Below, in pieces: positions 36,917 through 46,471 of a stretch of DNA of 64,000 bases (position 1 is the stretch's first letter; every line of letters starts with the position of its first letter). A model generated the notes under the pieces. That model was not told the origin of the DNA, did no database searches, and was given only the letters and a program-made list of their open reading frames with translations. The DNA is taken from the NCBI GenBank assembly GCA_002719955.1, contig PBFW01000009.1, forward strand, positions 30,996-94,995, read 5' to 3'. This DNA comes from Deltaproteobacteria bacterium (GTDB lineage: Bacteria > Myxococcota_A > UBA9160 > UBA4427). The position numbers and the translations under genes were made by a program.

Positions 36917-37471
36917 CTACCGAAGCTCTGCCGCAGAGAGGCGCTCGTCGCCCCAGATCTCTGGCGAGAGTGCACGCGCCTGATCAAAGAACGCCCGCGC
37001 GCGAACCTCGTCTCCTGCCGCACGGTCGATTCCGGCTCGAAGACCCAGACCCCAGACGTCCACCGCCGGGCCAAGTCTGCGTTGCACCTCGAAAAGTGAG
37101 CGCGCCTGATCGAGGAAGGCGGCCGCTTCCGCAAACGAGTCGCCCTCGAGGTGATGACGCGAGAGAGCGAGAAACGCAAAGGGATTCGTGGGATCGACGC
37201 GAACCGCACGTTGATAACTAGCGACTGCACGCGAGGGTCGTCCCGCCGAGTCTTCGTCGAGCCCGGCGATCACCAGACGAAGAGACGCGTCTCGCACCGA
37301 GTCATGAAGACCAATCGCCCCGGAGGCGGTGAGGGGGAGCGCCGTCGTTCCGAACCGAGGCACGAAGCGTTGGCCGGAGACGCAGCCCGAGAAAGATGCC
37401 ACCAACAACGTTGTCAATAAGACGGAAAGCGCTCGGAAGAAGATGCGGGCCACGGCCGCCGAAGCTCGCAC
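36917..37471 (-). CDS. TPR-containing lipoprotein
   Basis: A 184-residue protein with a lipobox (ASFSGC, Cys at 30) and a TPR-like repeat region (about 70-180), for example PSRAVASYQRAVRVDPTNPF followed by FAEAAAFLDQAR. TPRs usually mediate protein contacts. As a lipoprotein it is probably anchored to the inner or outer membrane. It lies between PBP1B (44 bases upstream) and the LspA-like gene (13 bases downstream), suggesting one envelope operon. Confidence 0.8.
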   Translation of the reverse strand: MRASAAVARIFFRALSVLLTTLLVASFSGCVSGQRFVPRFGTTALPLTASGAIGLHDSVRDASLRLVIAGLDEDSAGRPSRAVASYQRAVRVDPTNPFAFLALSRHHLEGDSFAEAAAFLDQARSLFEVQRRLGPAVDVWGLGLRAGIDRAAGDEVRARAFFDQARALSPEIWGDERLSAAELR

Positions 37472-37515
37472 ATCCCTCCGCGGGAAGCGAGGCAGCTCGG
37501 GCCAACCCTCGGACG

Positions 37516-39927
37516 TCAGCCTCCGAAAAGCCTCTGCAAGAATCCACGCCCAGGCGGCGTCCGCCTCGGGCAGGTCTTCTCGGGAGCCGTCCCCACGAGA
37601 AAAAACTCCGGCCGGCGATCGCGACAGCCCACGAGCGCACGAGCGCCCGTCTGTGGATGGATATCGATTTCCTCTACACCCCCGGGCCGCGCGAAGACAC
37701 CGCGAATTCGATCCCCAGATGCCTCGGACAAGAAATCCGCCCAGATCGGCAGCGCCCCGCGGCTACTCGGGACCCCGATCTCTCTCGGCTCGTCGTACCC
37801 GATCCAGACGACCGCGACGATCTCCGGTGTAAAGCCGACGAACCACAGGTCGTATTCATCATCGGTCGTCCCGGTCTTGCCCGCGATCGGTCCGCGCAGC
37901 CCCCGCGCCCGAATCCCCGCTCCCGTTCCACGATCGACGACACCCTCGAGCAGGGAGACCGTGAGATAGGCGGTCCCGGGATCGATCACCCGCCGCGCGC
38001 CAGCCAGCGGCCAATGTTCTCGGCCGACGCCACGATCGTCGAGCAAGCCGATGAAGCTTCGAGGGGTCGGCCGCAAACCGCCGTTGGCAAAGGTGGAATA
38101 GACGACCCCGAGCTCGAGGGGAGAGACCTCTGCCGTGCCGAGCGCAAGGCTCGGAACCGCCGGCAAACCGCTTTCGACCCCGAGGCGACGCGCCATCTCG
38201 GTGATCTTTCCGATCCCGACCGCCTGACCGATGCGCGCGGCGGGCACGTTGAGCGAACGCTCAAGGGCCTCGCGGACCGTGACGGGCCCGCGGAATCGAT
38301 TGTCGTAGTTGACGGGCTCCCAGAGCCCGTCGGGCGTCTCGATCTGGATCGGTTCGTCCTCGATCCGCGTCGCGAGCGTCAGCAGCGGACCCGACTGGGG
38401 CGAGAGCGCCGCCGAGTAGACGATCGGCTTGAACGCGCTGCCCGCCTGGCGGCGCGCCATCGTGCAGCGATTCCACTGTGAGGTCGCGTAGTCTCGCCCA
38501 CCGACCATCGCCAGGATCTCTCCGGTTTGCGGCCGCATCGCCAACAGGCAGCCCTGCAGCACCGGAGTTTCCTCACCCTCCCGCACGGGCAGCTTTCCGC
38601 GGATTTTCTCGAGCCTCTTCTCGAGGCGGTCGAGGCCCTCGTGAAGACTGCGCACGGCCGCCCGCTGAATCGCGGGGTCGAGGGTCGAGTAGATGCGTAG
38701 ACCCTCGACCGAAAGCAGGTCTTCGTCGTAGACCTCGGGCAGCTGCCGGGCGAGCTGATCGAGGAAATAACGATCCTGACCCGATTCCAGGCTGATCGCA
38801 GCAAGGCTGAGCTTGCGATTGCGCGCGTTCTCCGCCGCGCCCGCGTCCAAGCGACCCTGGGCCTCCATCAACCCGATCACGAGATCCCTTCGCTCCCTGG
38901 CCCGCGCGGGATGGCGGTGTGGGCTGATCGCATTCGGGCTCGCGATCACCGCTGCGATGATCGCCGACTCGTCGACGGAGAGATCGACCACTCGTTTGCC
39001 GAAGAAGAAGCGCGCCGCCTCACCCACGCCGTGGATCGCCGTCGAGCCGCGGCGCCCCATATAGATCTCGTTCAGGTAGGCCTCGAGAATCTGTGGCTTT
39101 GCGTAACGCACCTCGACCATCAGAGCCATCACGGCCTCGGTGACTTTTCGCCTCAGCGTCCTTTCCGGTGACAGAAAGAAATTCTTCACCAATTGCTGGG
39201 TCAGCGTGCTCCCGCCCTGACGAATTCCACCGGCGCGCAGGTTCGCGAGCATGGCACCCACGATGCGGACCGGGTCGATTCCGTGATGCTCCTCGAAACG
39301 ACGGTCTTCGACGGCATAAATCGCAGCGACGAGATGGCTGGGGACCTCCTCGATCACAACGAGATCACGCTGCTCACGCTCGGACCCGAAGAAGGAAGAG
39401 ATCGGCTCGGGCTCCAGCGCCACAACATCGACCGGAGCACCGCGACCGTCGCGCATCTCACGGACGCGCCCCTGCTCGAGGCGAAATTCGACCTTACGAT
39501 TCGGCTCCGGGAGTTGGGGATGCTCGAAGCCACGCAGATGGACGCGCAGGCGGCCCGGCGGCCAGCGGTAATGACCGACCGAGAGGCGGCCCGCCTCGCT
39601 CTGCTCGCGATATCCCATTCGCGTCAGCCAGCCGGCGAGATCCAGGCGCTGCCAGTCGGCGCCGGGGTAGATGATGATGGGGGCGGCGAAGACCCGGGAC
39701 GGAACGGAGAAGCGGCGCCCCTCGAAGCGCGAAACGACGATCCGATCGAGTTCCAGAAGCCAGCCGGCCGTCCAGACGCCAGCGGCAAAGGCGAGCGCGA
39801 TCGCCACCAACCCGGCTCGCCGGGCGCCGAGGCTCCCCCTGTCCGAGCCACGCGATCGACCCGCCCGCCGTGCGCTCGCGGATCTCGCTTTGTCTCTGGT
39901 CGAACGCTTGTTGCTGGCCCTCGCCAT
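37516..39927 (-). CDS. mrcB: Bifunctional penicillin-binding protein 1B type
   Basis: An 803-residue class A PBP. It has a basic N-terminus, a membrane helix at 39-58, and a UB2H-like region at 74-140 (VPSRVFAAPIIIYPG). The glycosyltransferase has catalytic Glu207 in AVEDRRF and STLTQQLVKNFFLS. The transpeptidase has SAFK (acyl-enzyme Ser), SLN and KTGTT motifs. It polymerises and cross-links peptidoglycan. UB2H marks the PBP1B class, normally activated by an outer-membrane lipoprotein. The frame is open 400 bases upstream, but the ATG at 39927 begins the basic N-terminus. It is divergent from argH. Confidence 0.95.
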   Translation of the reverse strand: MARASNKRSTRDKARSASARRAGRSRGSDRGSLGARRAGLVAIALAFAAGVWTAGWLLELDRIVVSRFEGRRFSVPSRVFAAPIIIYPGADWQRLDLAGWLTRMGYREQSEAGRLSVGHYRWPPGRLRVHLRGFEHPQLPEPNRKVEFRLEQGRVREMRDGRGAPVDVVALEPEPISSFFGSEREQRDLVVIEEVPSHLVAAIYAVEDRRFEEHHGIDPVRIVGAMLANLRAGGIRQGGSTLTQQLVKNFFLSPERTLRRKVTEAVMALMVEVRYAKPQILEAYLNEIYMGRRGSTAIHGVGEAARFFFGKRVVDLSVDESAIIAAVIASPNAISPHRHPARARERRDLVIGLMEAQGRLDAGAAENARNRKLSLAAISLESGQDRYFLDQLARQLPEVYDEDLLSVEGLRIYSTLDPAIQRAAVRSLHEGLDRLEKRLEKIRGKLPVREGEETPVLQGCLLAMRPQTGEILAMVGGRDYATSQWNRCTMARRQAGSAFKPIVYSAALSPQSGPLLTLATRIEDEPIQIETPDGLWEPVNYDNRFRGPVTVREALERSLNVPAARIGQAVGIGKITEMARRLGVESGLPAVPSLALGTAEVSPLELGVVYSTFANGGLRPTPRSFIGLLDDRGVGREHWPLAGARRVIDPGTAYLTVSLLEGVVDRGTGAGIRARGLRGPIAGKTGTTDDEYDLWFVGFTPEIVAVVWIGYDEPREIGVPSSRGALPIWADFLSEASGDRIRGVFARPGGVEEIDIHPQTGARALVGCRDRRPEFFLVGTAPEKTCPRRTPPGRGFLQRLFGG

Positions 39928-40204
39928 GCTGGTCCCGACCCCCCCGAATCGCCCGACGTACCGCATCGCAGACCCAACCGGGTCTGCGGGTCTGCGCCCC
40001 ACGGGACGGTACCGACCCGTGAAGGGTCGGACACGCCCACGCCTGACCGGGTTCGCGGTCGCTCTCGCGTCCCACCCCATGCAACCCGTGAAACCCGTGT
40101 CGTTCCTCGCGAATCCCGCGCAATCGCGGGAGCACACCAGAAAAATCCCGCCCGGACACGGGCCGTCTTGTGTCACGGCGCGCGAACCGCGAGAGTAGGG
40201 CGCC

Positions 40205-41659
40205 ATGAGTCCGAAATCTGGAAATAAAGCGCCGGCGAGCAAACCCTGGGGCGGTCGCTTCAGCGAAGCCACGGATCCGGCCGTCGAACGCTTCTCGGCG
40301 TCGATCCATTTCGATCGCCTCCTCGCGCGCCACGACATCCACGGCTCGAAGGCCCAGGCTCACATGCTTGGCGAGGTCGGACTGATCAGCCCCCAGGAAG
40401 TCGAGGCGCTCATCGGCGGACTCGACCGGATCGCCGAGGAAATCGCCGAGGGAAGCTTCCCTTTCGATGCGGCCCTCGAAGACATCCACATGAACATCGA
40501 GTCCCGGCTTCGAGCGCACCTCGGGCCCGTCGCCGGCAAGCTCCACACCGGCCGCTCCCGCAACGACCAGATCGCCACGGATCTCGCGCTTTTTCTGCGC
40601 GACGTGTCGCTCGAGACCCAGCGTGGACTGCTCGCGCTACGAGGCGTCCTGCTCGAGCGCGCACGGGAGAATATCGAAACGATCCTGCCCGGTTATACCC
40701 ATCTGCAACGCGCCCAACCGGTCCGGCTCGCCCACCACTGGCTCGCGCATATCGAGACCCTCGGCCGGGACGCTTCACGCCTTCGCGATGCGCGGGCACG
40801 GATCGACCGGTGCCCCCTCGGCGCGGGGGCGATGGCGGGCTCGACGCTGCCCCTCGACCGCGAACACAGCGCGATGGCGCTCGGTTTCGACGCGCCCACC
40901 CGAAACAGCATGGACACCGTCGCCTCACGGGATTTCGCCCTCGAATATATGGCGGTCGCGGCGATCTCGATGGTCCATCTGTCGCGCCTCGCGGAGGAGC
41001 TCGTCCTCTGGTCGAGCGCCGAATTCGGCTTCGTCGAGCTGGCGGACGCCTACTCGACCGGGTCGAGCCTGATGCCCCAGAAGAAGAATCCCGATGTTCC
41101 GGAGATCGTGCGCGGCAAGTCCGGGCGCGCGATCGGCAACCTGGTCACGCTGCTCACGGTGCTCAAGGGTCTGCCCCTCACCTACAACCGCGATCTGCAA
41201 GAGGACAAGGAACCGCTCTTCGACACCGTCGAAACCCTGCGCAACTCGCTCGAGGTGATGGCCGGGGCGATCGCGACGCTCGACGTCAAACGCGAACGGA
41301 TGCGCGAAGCGGCGGCGGATCCGATGCTCTTGGCGACCGATCTCGCGGAGATCCTCGTGCGCGCGGAAGTCCCCTTCCGCGATGCCCACGAGGTCGTCGG
41401 CCGCATCATCGGCCACGTGACGCGCAAGCAGATCGACCTCCGGTCGCTCAGCCACGCCGACATGCAGTCCTTCCACGAGGCCTTCGAGGCCGGCGCGGAC
41501 GAGTTGCTCGATCTCGAACGCAGCCTCGAGAGTCGCTCGCTCGCGGGCGGCACCGCACGGGTGCGGGTCGAGGCCGTCCTGGACGAGATCGAGGCGGAGC
41601 TGTCGGCGGAACGCAGCGAGATCGAAGCGCTCGAGGCCAGCGGGGCGGTGGCCACGTGA
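40205..41659 (+). CDS. argH: Argininosuccinate lyase
   Basis: A 484-residue fumarase-superfamily enzyme that cleaves argininosuccinate to arginine and fumarate. The signature GSSLMPQKKNP is at residues 286-296 and includes the catalytic serine loop. TGRSRNDQIATD and TLPLDRE blocks are also present. It heads a gene row argH, lptM-like, dapF, dapA, dapB. The order argH then a YifL/LptM-type lipoprotein then a DAP-pathway gene is familiar in proteobacteria. Confidence 0.97.
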   Translation: MSPKSGNKAPASKPWGGRFSEATDPAVERFSASIHFDRLLARHDIHGSKAQAHMLGEVGLISPQEVEALIGGLDRIAEEIAEGSFPFDAALEDIHMNIESRLRAHLGPVAGKLHTGRSRNDQIATDLALFLRDVSLETQRGLLALRGVLLERARENIETILPGYTHLQRAQPVRLAHHWLAHIETLGRDASRLRDARARIDRCPLGAGAMAGSTLPLDREHSAMALGFDAPTRNSMDTVASRDFALEYMAVAAISMVHLSRLAEELVLWSSAEFGFVELADAYSTGSSLMPQKKNPDVPEIVRGKSGRAIGNLVTLLTVLKGLPLTYNRDLQEDKEPLFDTVETLRNSLEVMAGAIATLDVKRERMREAAADPMLLATDLAEILVRAEVPFRDAHEVVGRIIGHVTRKQIDLRSLSHADMQSFHEAFEAGADELLDLERSLESRSLAGGTARVRVEAVLDEIEAELSAERSEIEALEASGAVAT

Positions 41660-41868
41660 GGAGCGCAAAGAGCGAACGTCGCCGGAAGCTCGCACATCGC
41701 TGCCTGGCCTTACTGCTCACAATTTCCGCGATCGTCGGTACACTCTCCGCGTGCGGTCGATATGGCCGACCCAACCGACCGACCCCGGTGGAGACGGCGA
41801 TTCTCGTCCCCACAGCGGGCATCGGGACGTCGGCGATTGCCGAATCGGCCACCGCCTCCGATCACTGA
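41656..41868 (+). CDS. lptM: Small LptM/YifL-type lipoprotein
   Basis: A 70-residue lipoprotein. A basic start, a hydrophobic stretch (CLALLLTISAIVGTL) and the lipobox LSAC (Cys 33) are followed by CGRYGRPNRPTP, which resembles the CGxKGPLxxP start of LptM. LptM assists maturation of the LptD LPS translocon at the outer membrane. It starts with GTG overlapping the argH stop (GTGA) and precedes dapF, as in enterobacteria. The gene is short, so the call rests on lipobox, motif and position. Confidence 0.75.
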   Translation: MRSAKSERRRKLAHRCLALLLTISAIVGTLSACGRYGRPNRPTPVETAILVPTAGIGTSAIAESATASDH

Positions 41869-41971
41869 TCCAGGGAGAAGGGACCCGCCGAAGCCCTTCC
41901 CCCGAAAGCTCCCCGGCGCCACCCCGCGCGGCCCTCCCGAACAGAACCGCGAGAGAGTGAGACCCGTAGAG

Positions 41972-42847
41972 ATGAGCCGCCCCCTCCCCTTCACCAAGAT
42001 GCATGGAGCCGGAAACGACTTCGTCCTCTTCGACGGAATCCGCAACGCGCTTCCGAGCGACCTCTCGAAGCTGGCCCGCGCGATCGCGGATCGCCATTTC
42101 GGTGTCGGCTGTGATCAGATGTTGGTCGTCCGACCCTCGGAAGTCGCCGATTTCTGCATGGACATCTACAACGCGGACGGCTCGCAGGTCGAGATGTGCG
42201 CGAACGGAATTCGCGCCTTCTACAAATATCTGCGCGACGCCGAGCATACGCGTGCGGACGAGATCGGAGTCGAAACCCTGTCCGGGATCGTTCGGCCCCA
42301 GTGGGCCGGCGAGGGTCGGGTCAAGGTCGATATGGGCCTGCCCGTGTTGATTCCCGAGAAGATTCCGACGACGCTCGCGACGGGCGCCGGACCGGTACTC
42401 GACGTCCCGATCGATCTTCCCGACGGGCTCTGGCCGGAGGCGCCCCACGAACTGCGCGCGTCTTCCGTTTCGATGGGGAATCCCCATTGCATCATCGAGG
42501 TGGACGCGATCGACCGGATCCCGCTCGACCGCGTCGGCCCGGCGCTCGAACATCACTCCGCCTTCCCCAACCGCGTCAACGTCGAATTCATCGAAATCAG
42601 CAGCCGAGAACGTATTCGCCAGCGAACCTGGGAGCGAGGAACGGGTGAAACCCTCGCCTGCGGCTCCGGCGCCTGCGCCGTCGCGGTCGCTTCGATGTTG
42701 CGCGATGGGGTGGACCGCGAAATCACGATCGAATTGCGCGGCGGAGAACTCCAGATCGCCTGGGCGGACGAAATCTCATCGGTGTGGATGACCGGACCGG
42801 CGGCCAGCGTGTTCGAGGGCGTCTGGCTGGTCGAAGACGACGGCTGA
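41972..42847 (+). CDS. dapF: Diaminopimelate epimerase
   Basis: A 291-residue racemase that converts LL- to meso-diaminopimelate for lysine and peptidoglycan. The two catalytic cysteines are Cys76 (VEMCANGIR) and Cys230 (TLACGSGACA). The opening FTKMHGAGNDFV is typical. The ATG at 41972 follows a GAG-rich ribosome site. An open frame extends upstream through the lipoprotein gene but is not used. Two further dap genes follow on the same strand. Confidence 0.96.
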   Translation: MSRPLPFTKMHGAGNDFVLFDGIRNALPSDLSKLARAIADRHFGVGCDQMLVVRPSEVADFCMDIYNADGSQVEMCANGIRAFYKYLRDAEHTRADEIGVETLSGIVRPQWAGEGRVKVDMGLPVLIPEKIPTTLATGAGPVLDVPIDLPDGLWPEAPHELRASSVSMGNPHCIIEVDAIDRIPLDRVGPALEHHSAFPNRVNVEFIEISSRERIRQRTWERGTGETLACGSGACAVAVASMLRDGVDREITIELRGGELQIAWADEISSVWMTGPAASVFEGVWLVEDDG

Positions 42848-42869
42848 TCACGCAAGGAAAGAGACGAAC

Positions 42870-43745
42870 ATGTTGGAAGGCACGCTCACAGCGTTGATCA
42901 CGCCGTTTCGCGACGGAGAGGTCGACGAGACGGCGCTCCGCGGGCACGTCGAGCGCCAGATCGAAGCCGGCGTCAACGGGCTCGTGCCCTGCGGCTCGAC
43001 CGGTGAATCGGCGACGCTTTCCTACAACGAGCACCACCGCGTCATCGAAATCACCATCGACGCCTCCGCCGGCCGCGTCCCGGTCATCGCCGGCACGGGT
43101 TCGAACTCGACCCGCGAGGCCATCGACTTCACGCTTCACGCCAAGCACGCCGGAGCCGATGGCGCACTGCTCCTCTCTCCCTACTACAACAAGCCGACGC
43201 AGGAGGGCATCTATCAGCACTACAGCGCGGTCGCGCGAGAGACCGCGCTGCCTCTGGTCGTCTACAATATTCCGGGACGAACGGCCTCGAATCTCTCACC
43301 CGAGACGATCGGCCGACTCGCACGCATCGAAAATATCATCGGCGTCAAGGAATCCTCCGGCGACCTCGACCAGATCGCCCACATCGTCGCTCGTTGCCCC
43401 GACGATTTCTGCGTCGTGTCCGGTGACGACGCGCTCACTCTTCCCCTCCTGTCCGTCGGCGGCAAGGGCGTCATTTCGACCACGTCGAATATCGCACCGG
43501 ACGAGGTCGCCGAATTGGTGCACCGCTTCGTTTCCGGCGACGCCCGCGGAGCGCGTGAGATCCACCACCGGCTGCTGCCGCTTTTCGACGCCCTGTTCTG
43601 CGAAACCAATCCGATTCCAGTGAAGGCGGCGGCGGCCACGCTCGGCTGGTGTGAGGACGAGATCCGCTTGCCCCTCACGCCGATCACGGAACCCAACCTC
43701 GAACACTTGAAGGTCGTGATGAAGGACCTGGGGATCTTGCGATGA
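42870..43745 (+). CDS. dapA: 4-hydroxy-tetrahydrodipicolinate synthase
   Basis: A 291-residue aldolase that condenses pyruvate with aspartate semialdehyde, the first committed step to DAP and lysine. The Schiff-base lysine is Lys160 in IIGVKESSGD, Tyr132 is in VVYNIPGRTA, and the GSTGES loop is near residue 44. AAGGAAAG precedes the ATG. Its stop overlaps the dapB start (ATGA). Confidence 0.97.
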   Translation: MLEGTLTALITPFRDGEVDETALRGHVERQIEAGVNGLVPCGSTGESATLSYNEHHRVIEITIDASAGRVPVIAGTGSNSTREAIDFTLHAKHAGADGALLLSPYYNKPTQEGIYQHYSAVARETALPLVVYNIPGRTASNLSPETIGRLARIENIIGVKESSGDLDQIAHIVARCPDDFCVVSGDDALTLPLLSVGGKGVISTTSNIAPDEVAELVHRFVSGDARGAREIHHRLLPLFDALFCETNPIPVKAAAATLGWCEDEIRLPLTPITEPNLEHLKVVMKDLGILR

Positions 43746-44599
43746 CGGATTCTGTTGCACGCGAGGCGGGCGCACCGGGGGCCGCGAAGACGACGGGGGT
43801 GATGGTCGTGGGGGCCGAGGGACGCATGGGCCTCGAGGTCCGCGCGGCGCTCGGCGGCGAGCCGAGCCTTCGCTTTGCCGGGGCGCTCGAGCGGCCCGGC
43901 CACGCCGCGATCGGCCAAGCGATCGGTGAGGGAGCGGAGCGGGTGACGCTCTGGGACGATCCGAAACGTGCCCTCGAAGGCTGCGGCCTTGCGATCGATT
44001 TCTCGGTGCCCACCTCGACGCTCGCAAATATGCGGGCCGCCGCGGAGGCGGGCGTCACCTATGTGACGGGCACCACGGGCTTCGACGACGCGGGCATGAC
44101 TGAGATCGCTCGTTTCGCGGAGGAGATCCCCGTGCTCCACGCGCCCAATTTTTCGGTGTCGGTGAACGTGCTCGGCCACCTCGCACGAGAGGCGGCGCGA
44201 CTCCTCGGCGGGGGCTACGAGGCCGAGCTCTTCGAGCTCCACCATGGCCAGAAGCGAGACGCGCCCAGCGGAACAGCGCTCTTTCTCGGCGAAGCGGTCG
44301 CCCTGGGGCAGGGCCGCGCGGCGGGACGCGAGAAGAAGCTGAACGACCACCTCGTCCTCGAGCGAGCCGGGGAAACCGGCGCGCGGCCCCGGGACGCGAT
44401 CGGAATCCAAACGCTTCGCGGGGGTGATAATCCCGGTGAGCACACGATCTATTTCATCGGCCAGGGGGAACGGATCGAGCTGACCCATCGATCCGCCACC
44501 CGCAGCCATTTCGCCGTCGGCGCCGTCCGCGCCGCCGCCTGGATGGTCGGCCGAGCGCCCGGTCTCTACCGAATCGAAGAGGTCTTCGGACTCGACTGA
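43742..44599 (+). CDS. dapB: 4-hydroxy-tetrahydrodipicolinate reductase
   Basis: A 285-residue NAD(P)H-dependent reductase. The nucleotide-binding VVGAEGRMG loop follows a short N-terminal extension. The catalytic segment is ELFELHHGQKRDAPSGTAL, with the His-His pair and Lys of the DapB signature. Residues GDNPGEHTIYFIGQGERIELTHRS end the core. Translation is coupled to dapA by a four-base overlap. Confidence 0.96.
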   Translation: MTDSVAREAGAPGAAKTTGVMVVGAEGRMGLEVRAALGGEPSLRFAGALERPGHAAIGQAIGEGAERVTLWDDPKRALEGCGLAIDFSVPTSTLANMRAAAEAGVTYVTGTTGFDDAGMTEIARFAEEIPVLHAPNFSVSVNVLGHLAREAARLLGGGYEAELFELHHGQKRDAPSGTALFLGEAVALGQGRAAGREKKLNDHLVLERAGETGARPRDAIGIQTLRGGDNPGEHTIYFIGQGERIELTHRSATRSHFAVGAVRAAAWMVGRAPGLYRIEEVFGLD

Positions 44600-44670
44600 A
44601 CTCGCTCGAAGCGCCTAAGCTCGAGGGTGGGCTCCTCCCCTGATTCCGTCTGCTGAAAGGAACGCCTCCG

Positions 44671-45126
44671 ATGCTCTCTCTTCAGGAAATCTCCGACCGA
44701 CTCGAAATCCAGGATCTCGTCTGGCGCTATTCCGAGATCATCGACGCCAAGGATTTCGACAAGCTGCGCGACGACGTCTTCACCACCGACGCCTTCATCG
44801 ATTACTCGACCTTCGGCGGCTCGAAGGGTGATCTCGAAACGACGATCGAGTTCCTACACAGCGCCATGAAGATCTTCCCAGCGCATCAACATCTGAACGC
44901 CAATATCCAGGTGAAGCTGGCCGGCGACACGGCCACGGGCCGCGTGATGTGCTTCAACCCCCAGGAGATGGAAGCCAGGGACGGCGCGGAAGAAGGCCAT
45001 ATCTTCTTCTGCGGCCTCTGGTATATCGACGAGTACGTCCGAACCGACGCGGGCTGGCGCATCTCGAATCGGGTCGAGGAAAAGAGCTACGTCTTCAATC
45101 GACCCGAGTTCATGCGGGGCGTCTGA
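44671..45126 (+). CDS. SnoaL-like (NTF2-fold) protein
   Basis: A 151-residue NTF2-superfamily protein of the SnoaL-like group. It starts LQEISDRLEIQDLVWRYSEIIDAKDFDKL and has the DYSTFGG and HQHLNANIQVKL segments of this group. Members include hydratases, isomerases and proteins without known activity, so no reaction is assigned. AAAGGA precedes the ATG. It follows dapB by 71 bases and is convergent with the PII gene. Confidence 0.85.
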   Translation: MLSLQEISDRLEIQDLVWRYSEIIDAKDFDKLRDDVFTTDAFIDYSTFGGSKGDLETTIEFLHSAMKIFPAHQHLNANIQVKLAGDTATGRVMCFNPQEMEARDGAEEGHIFFCGLWYIDEYVRTDAGWRISNRVEEKSYVFNRPEFMRGV

Positions 45127-45212
45127 GACGGATCCCGATTCCCGGGCCAGAGCGCAGACCCGCGCATCGCGTCCGCGCGCGGCGGTCGAAAGATTGGAAT
45201 CTCCCGGGTGCG

Positions 45213-45871
<659 letters not shown>

Positions 45872-45887
45872 TGGCCCGATGCTTGCA
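45872..45887 (+). promoter_or_regulatory. Sigma-54 (-24/-12) promoter upstream of a Fis-type gene
   Basis: TGGCCCGATGCTTGCA matches the consensus TGGCACG-N4-TTGCW with a single change (A to C at the fifth base) and exact spacing, followed by TTT. The predicted start point is near 45898, about 100 bases before the ATG at 45997. Confidence 0.65.
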
Positions 45888-45996
45888 TTTATCCCTCACG
45901 ACTCGAATCGAGGCTCGCGAGCGGCGCTCCGCCCCCCCTTGGAAGGCGCGCCCTCCAACCCCGTGGCCTGCAACCCGATTCGAGCGGAGCAAGGAC

Positions 45997-46392
45997 ATGG
46001 CCTTCAACGCGAGTACGGGCATCGAACCAGTCGATCACATCGAAGAATTCACGCGCTTCGTAAAGCACACCATCCCCACCGGGCACACGAGCGATGGACC
46101 CCGGACACTGAAGGCCTGGCTCGACCTGGCCGAGGCCTACCGCATCACCCAAGCGCTACGCGAATGCCACGGCAATCGCTCCGCCGCCGCTCGCCTGCTC
46201 GGCATCGGCCGGCGAACCCTCTACGCCAAGATGGAAAAACTCGGGATCACCGCGACCTGGCGGGTGAGTGAACGCCCGACTTCACGGCCACGCGGGACGG
46301 CCGCCGCACCACCTCCGCTCGAAATCAGCCGCGAGCCGGGAAAGCCAGTCGTGGGCGAAAAAAGAAGCCCTGAGCGAGAAAAGAAGCCCTGA
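45997..46392 (+). CDS. Small Fis-type helix-turn-helix protein
   Basis: A 131-residue protein with a Fis-family DNA-binding segment at about 47-84 (YRITQALRECHGNRSAAARLLGIGRRTLYAK), the kind found at the C-terminus of NtrC-type activators. No receiver or AAA+ domain is attached. The basic, Pro-rich tail (95-131) looks disordered. The ATG at 45997 has GGAG eight bases upstream. A strong sigma-54-like promoter lies 100 bases before it, and a shared terminator separates it from the convergent porin gene. Confidence 0.8.
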   Translation: MAFNASTGIEPVDHIEEFTRFVKHTIPTGHTSDGPRTLKAWLDLAEAYRITQALRECHGNRSAAARLLGIGRRTLYAKMEKLGITATWRVSERPTSRPRGTAAAPPPLEISREPGKPVVGEKRSPEREKKP

Positions 46393-46397
46393 GCCAA

Positions 46398-46432
46398 AAA
46401 AGGGCGCGACGTACCAGACGTCGCGCCCTTTT
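46398..46432. terminator. Bidirectional Rho-independent terminator
   Basis: A perfect 15-bp inverted repeat (46398-46412 with 46418-46432) around a five-base loop ACCAG, with A-run on the left and T-run on the right, so it can end transcripts from both the Fis-type gene and the convergent porin gene. Confidence 0.92.
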
Positions 46433-46471
46433 CTTTAGTCATCCGGAGCGAATGGCCCCGGACCTCATGCA

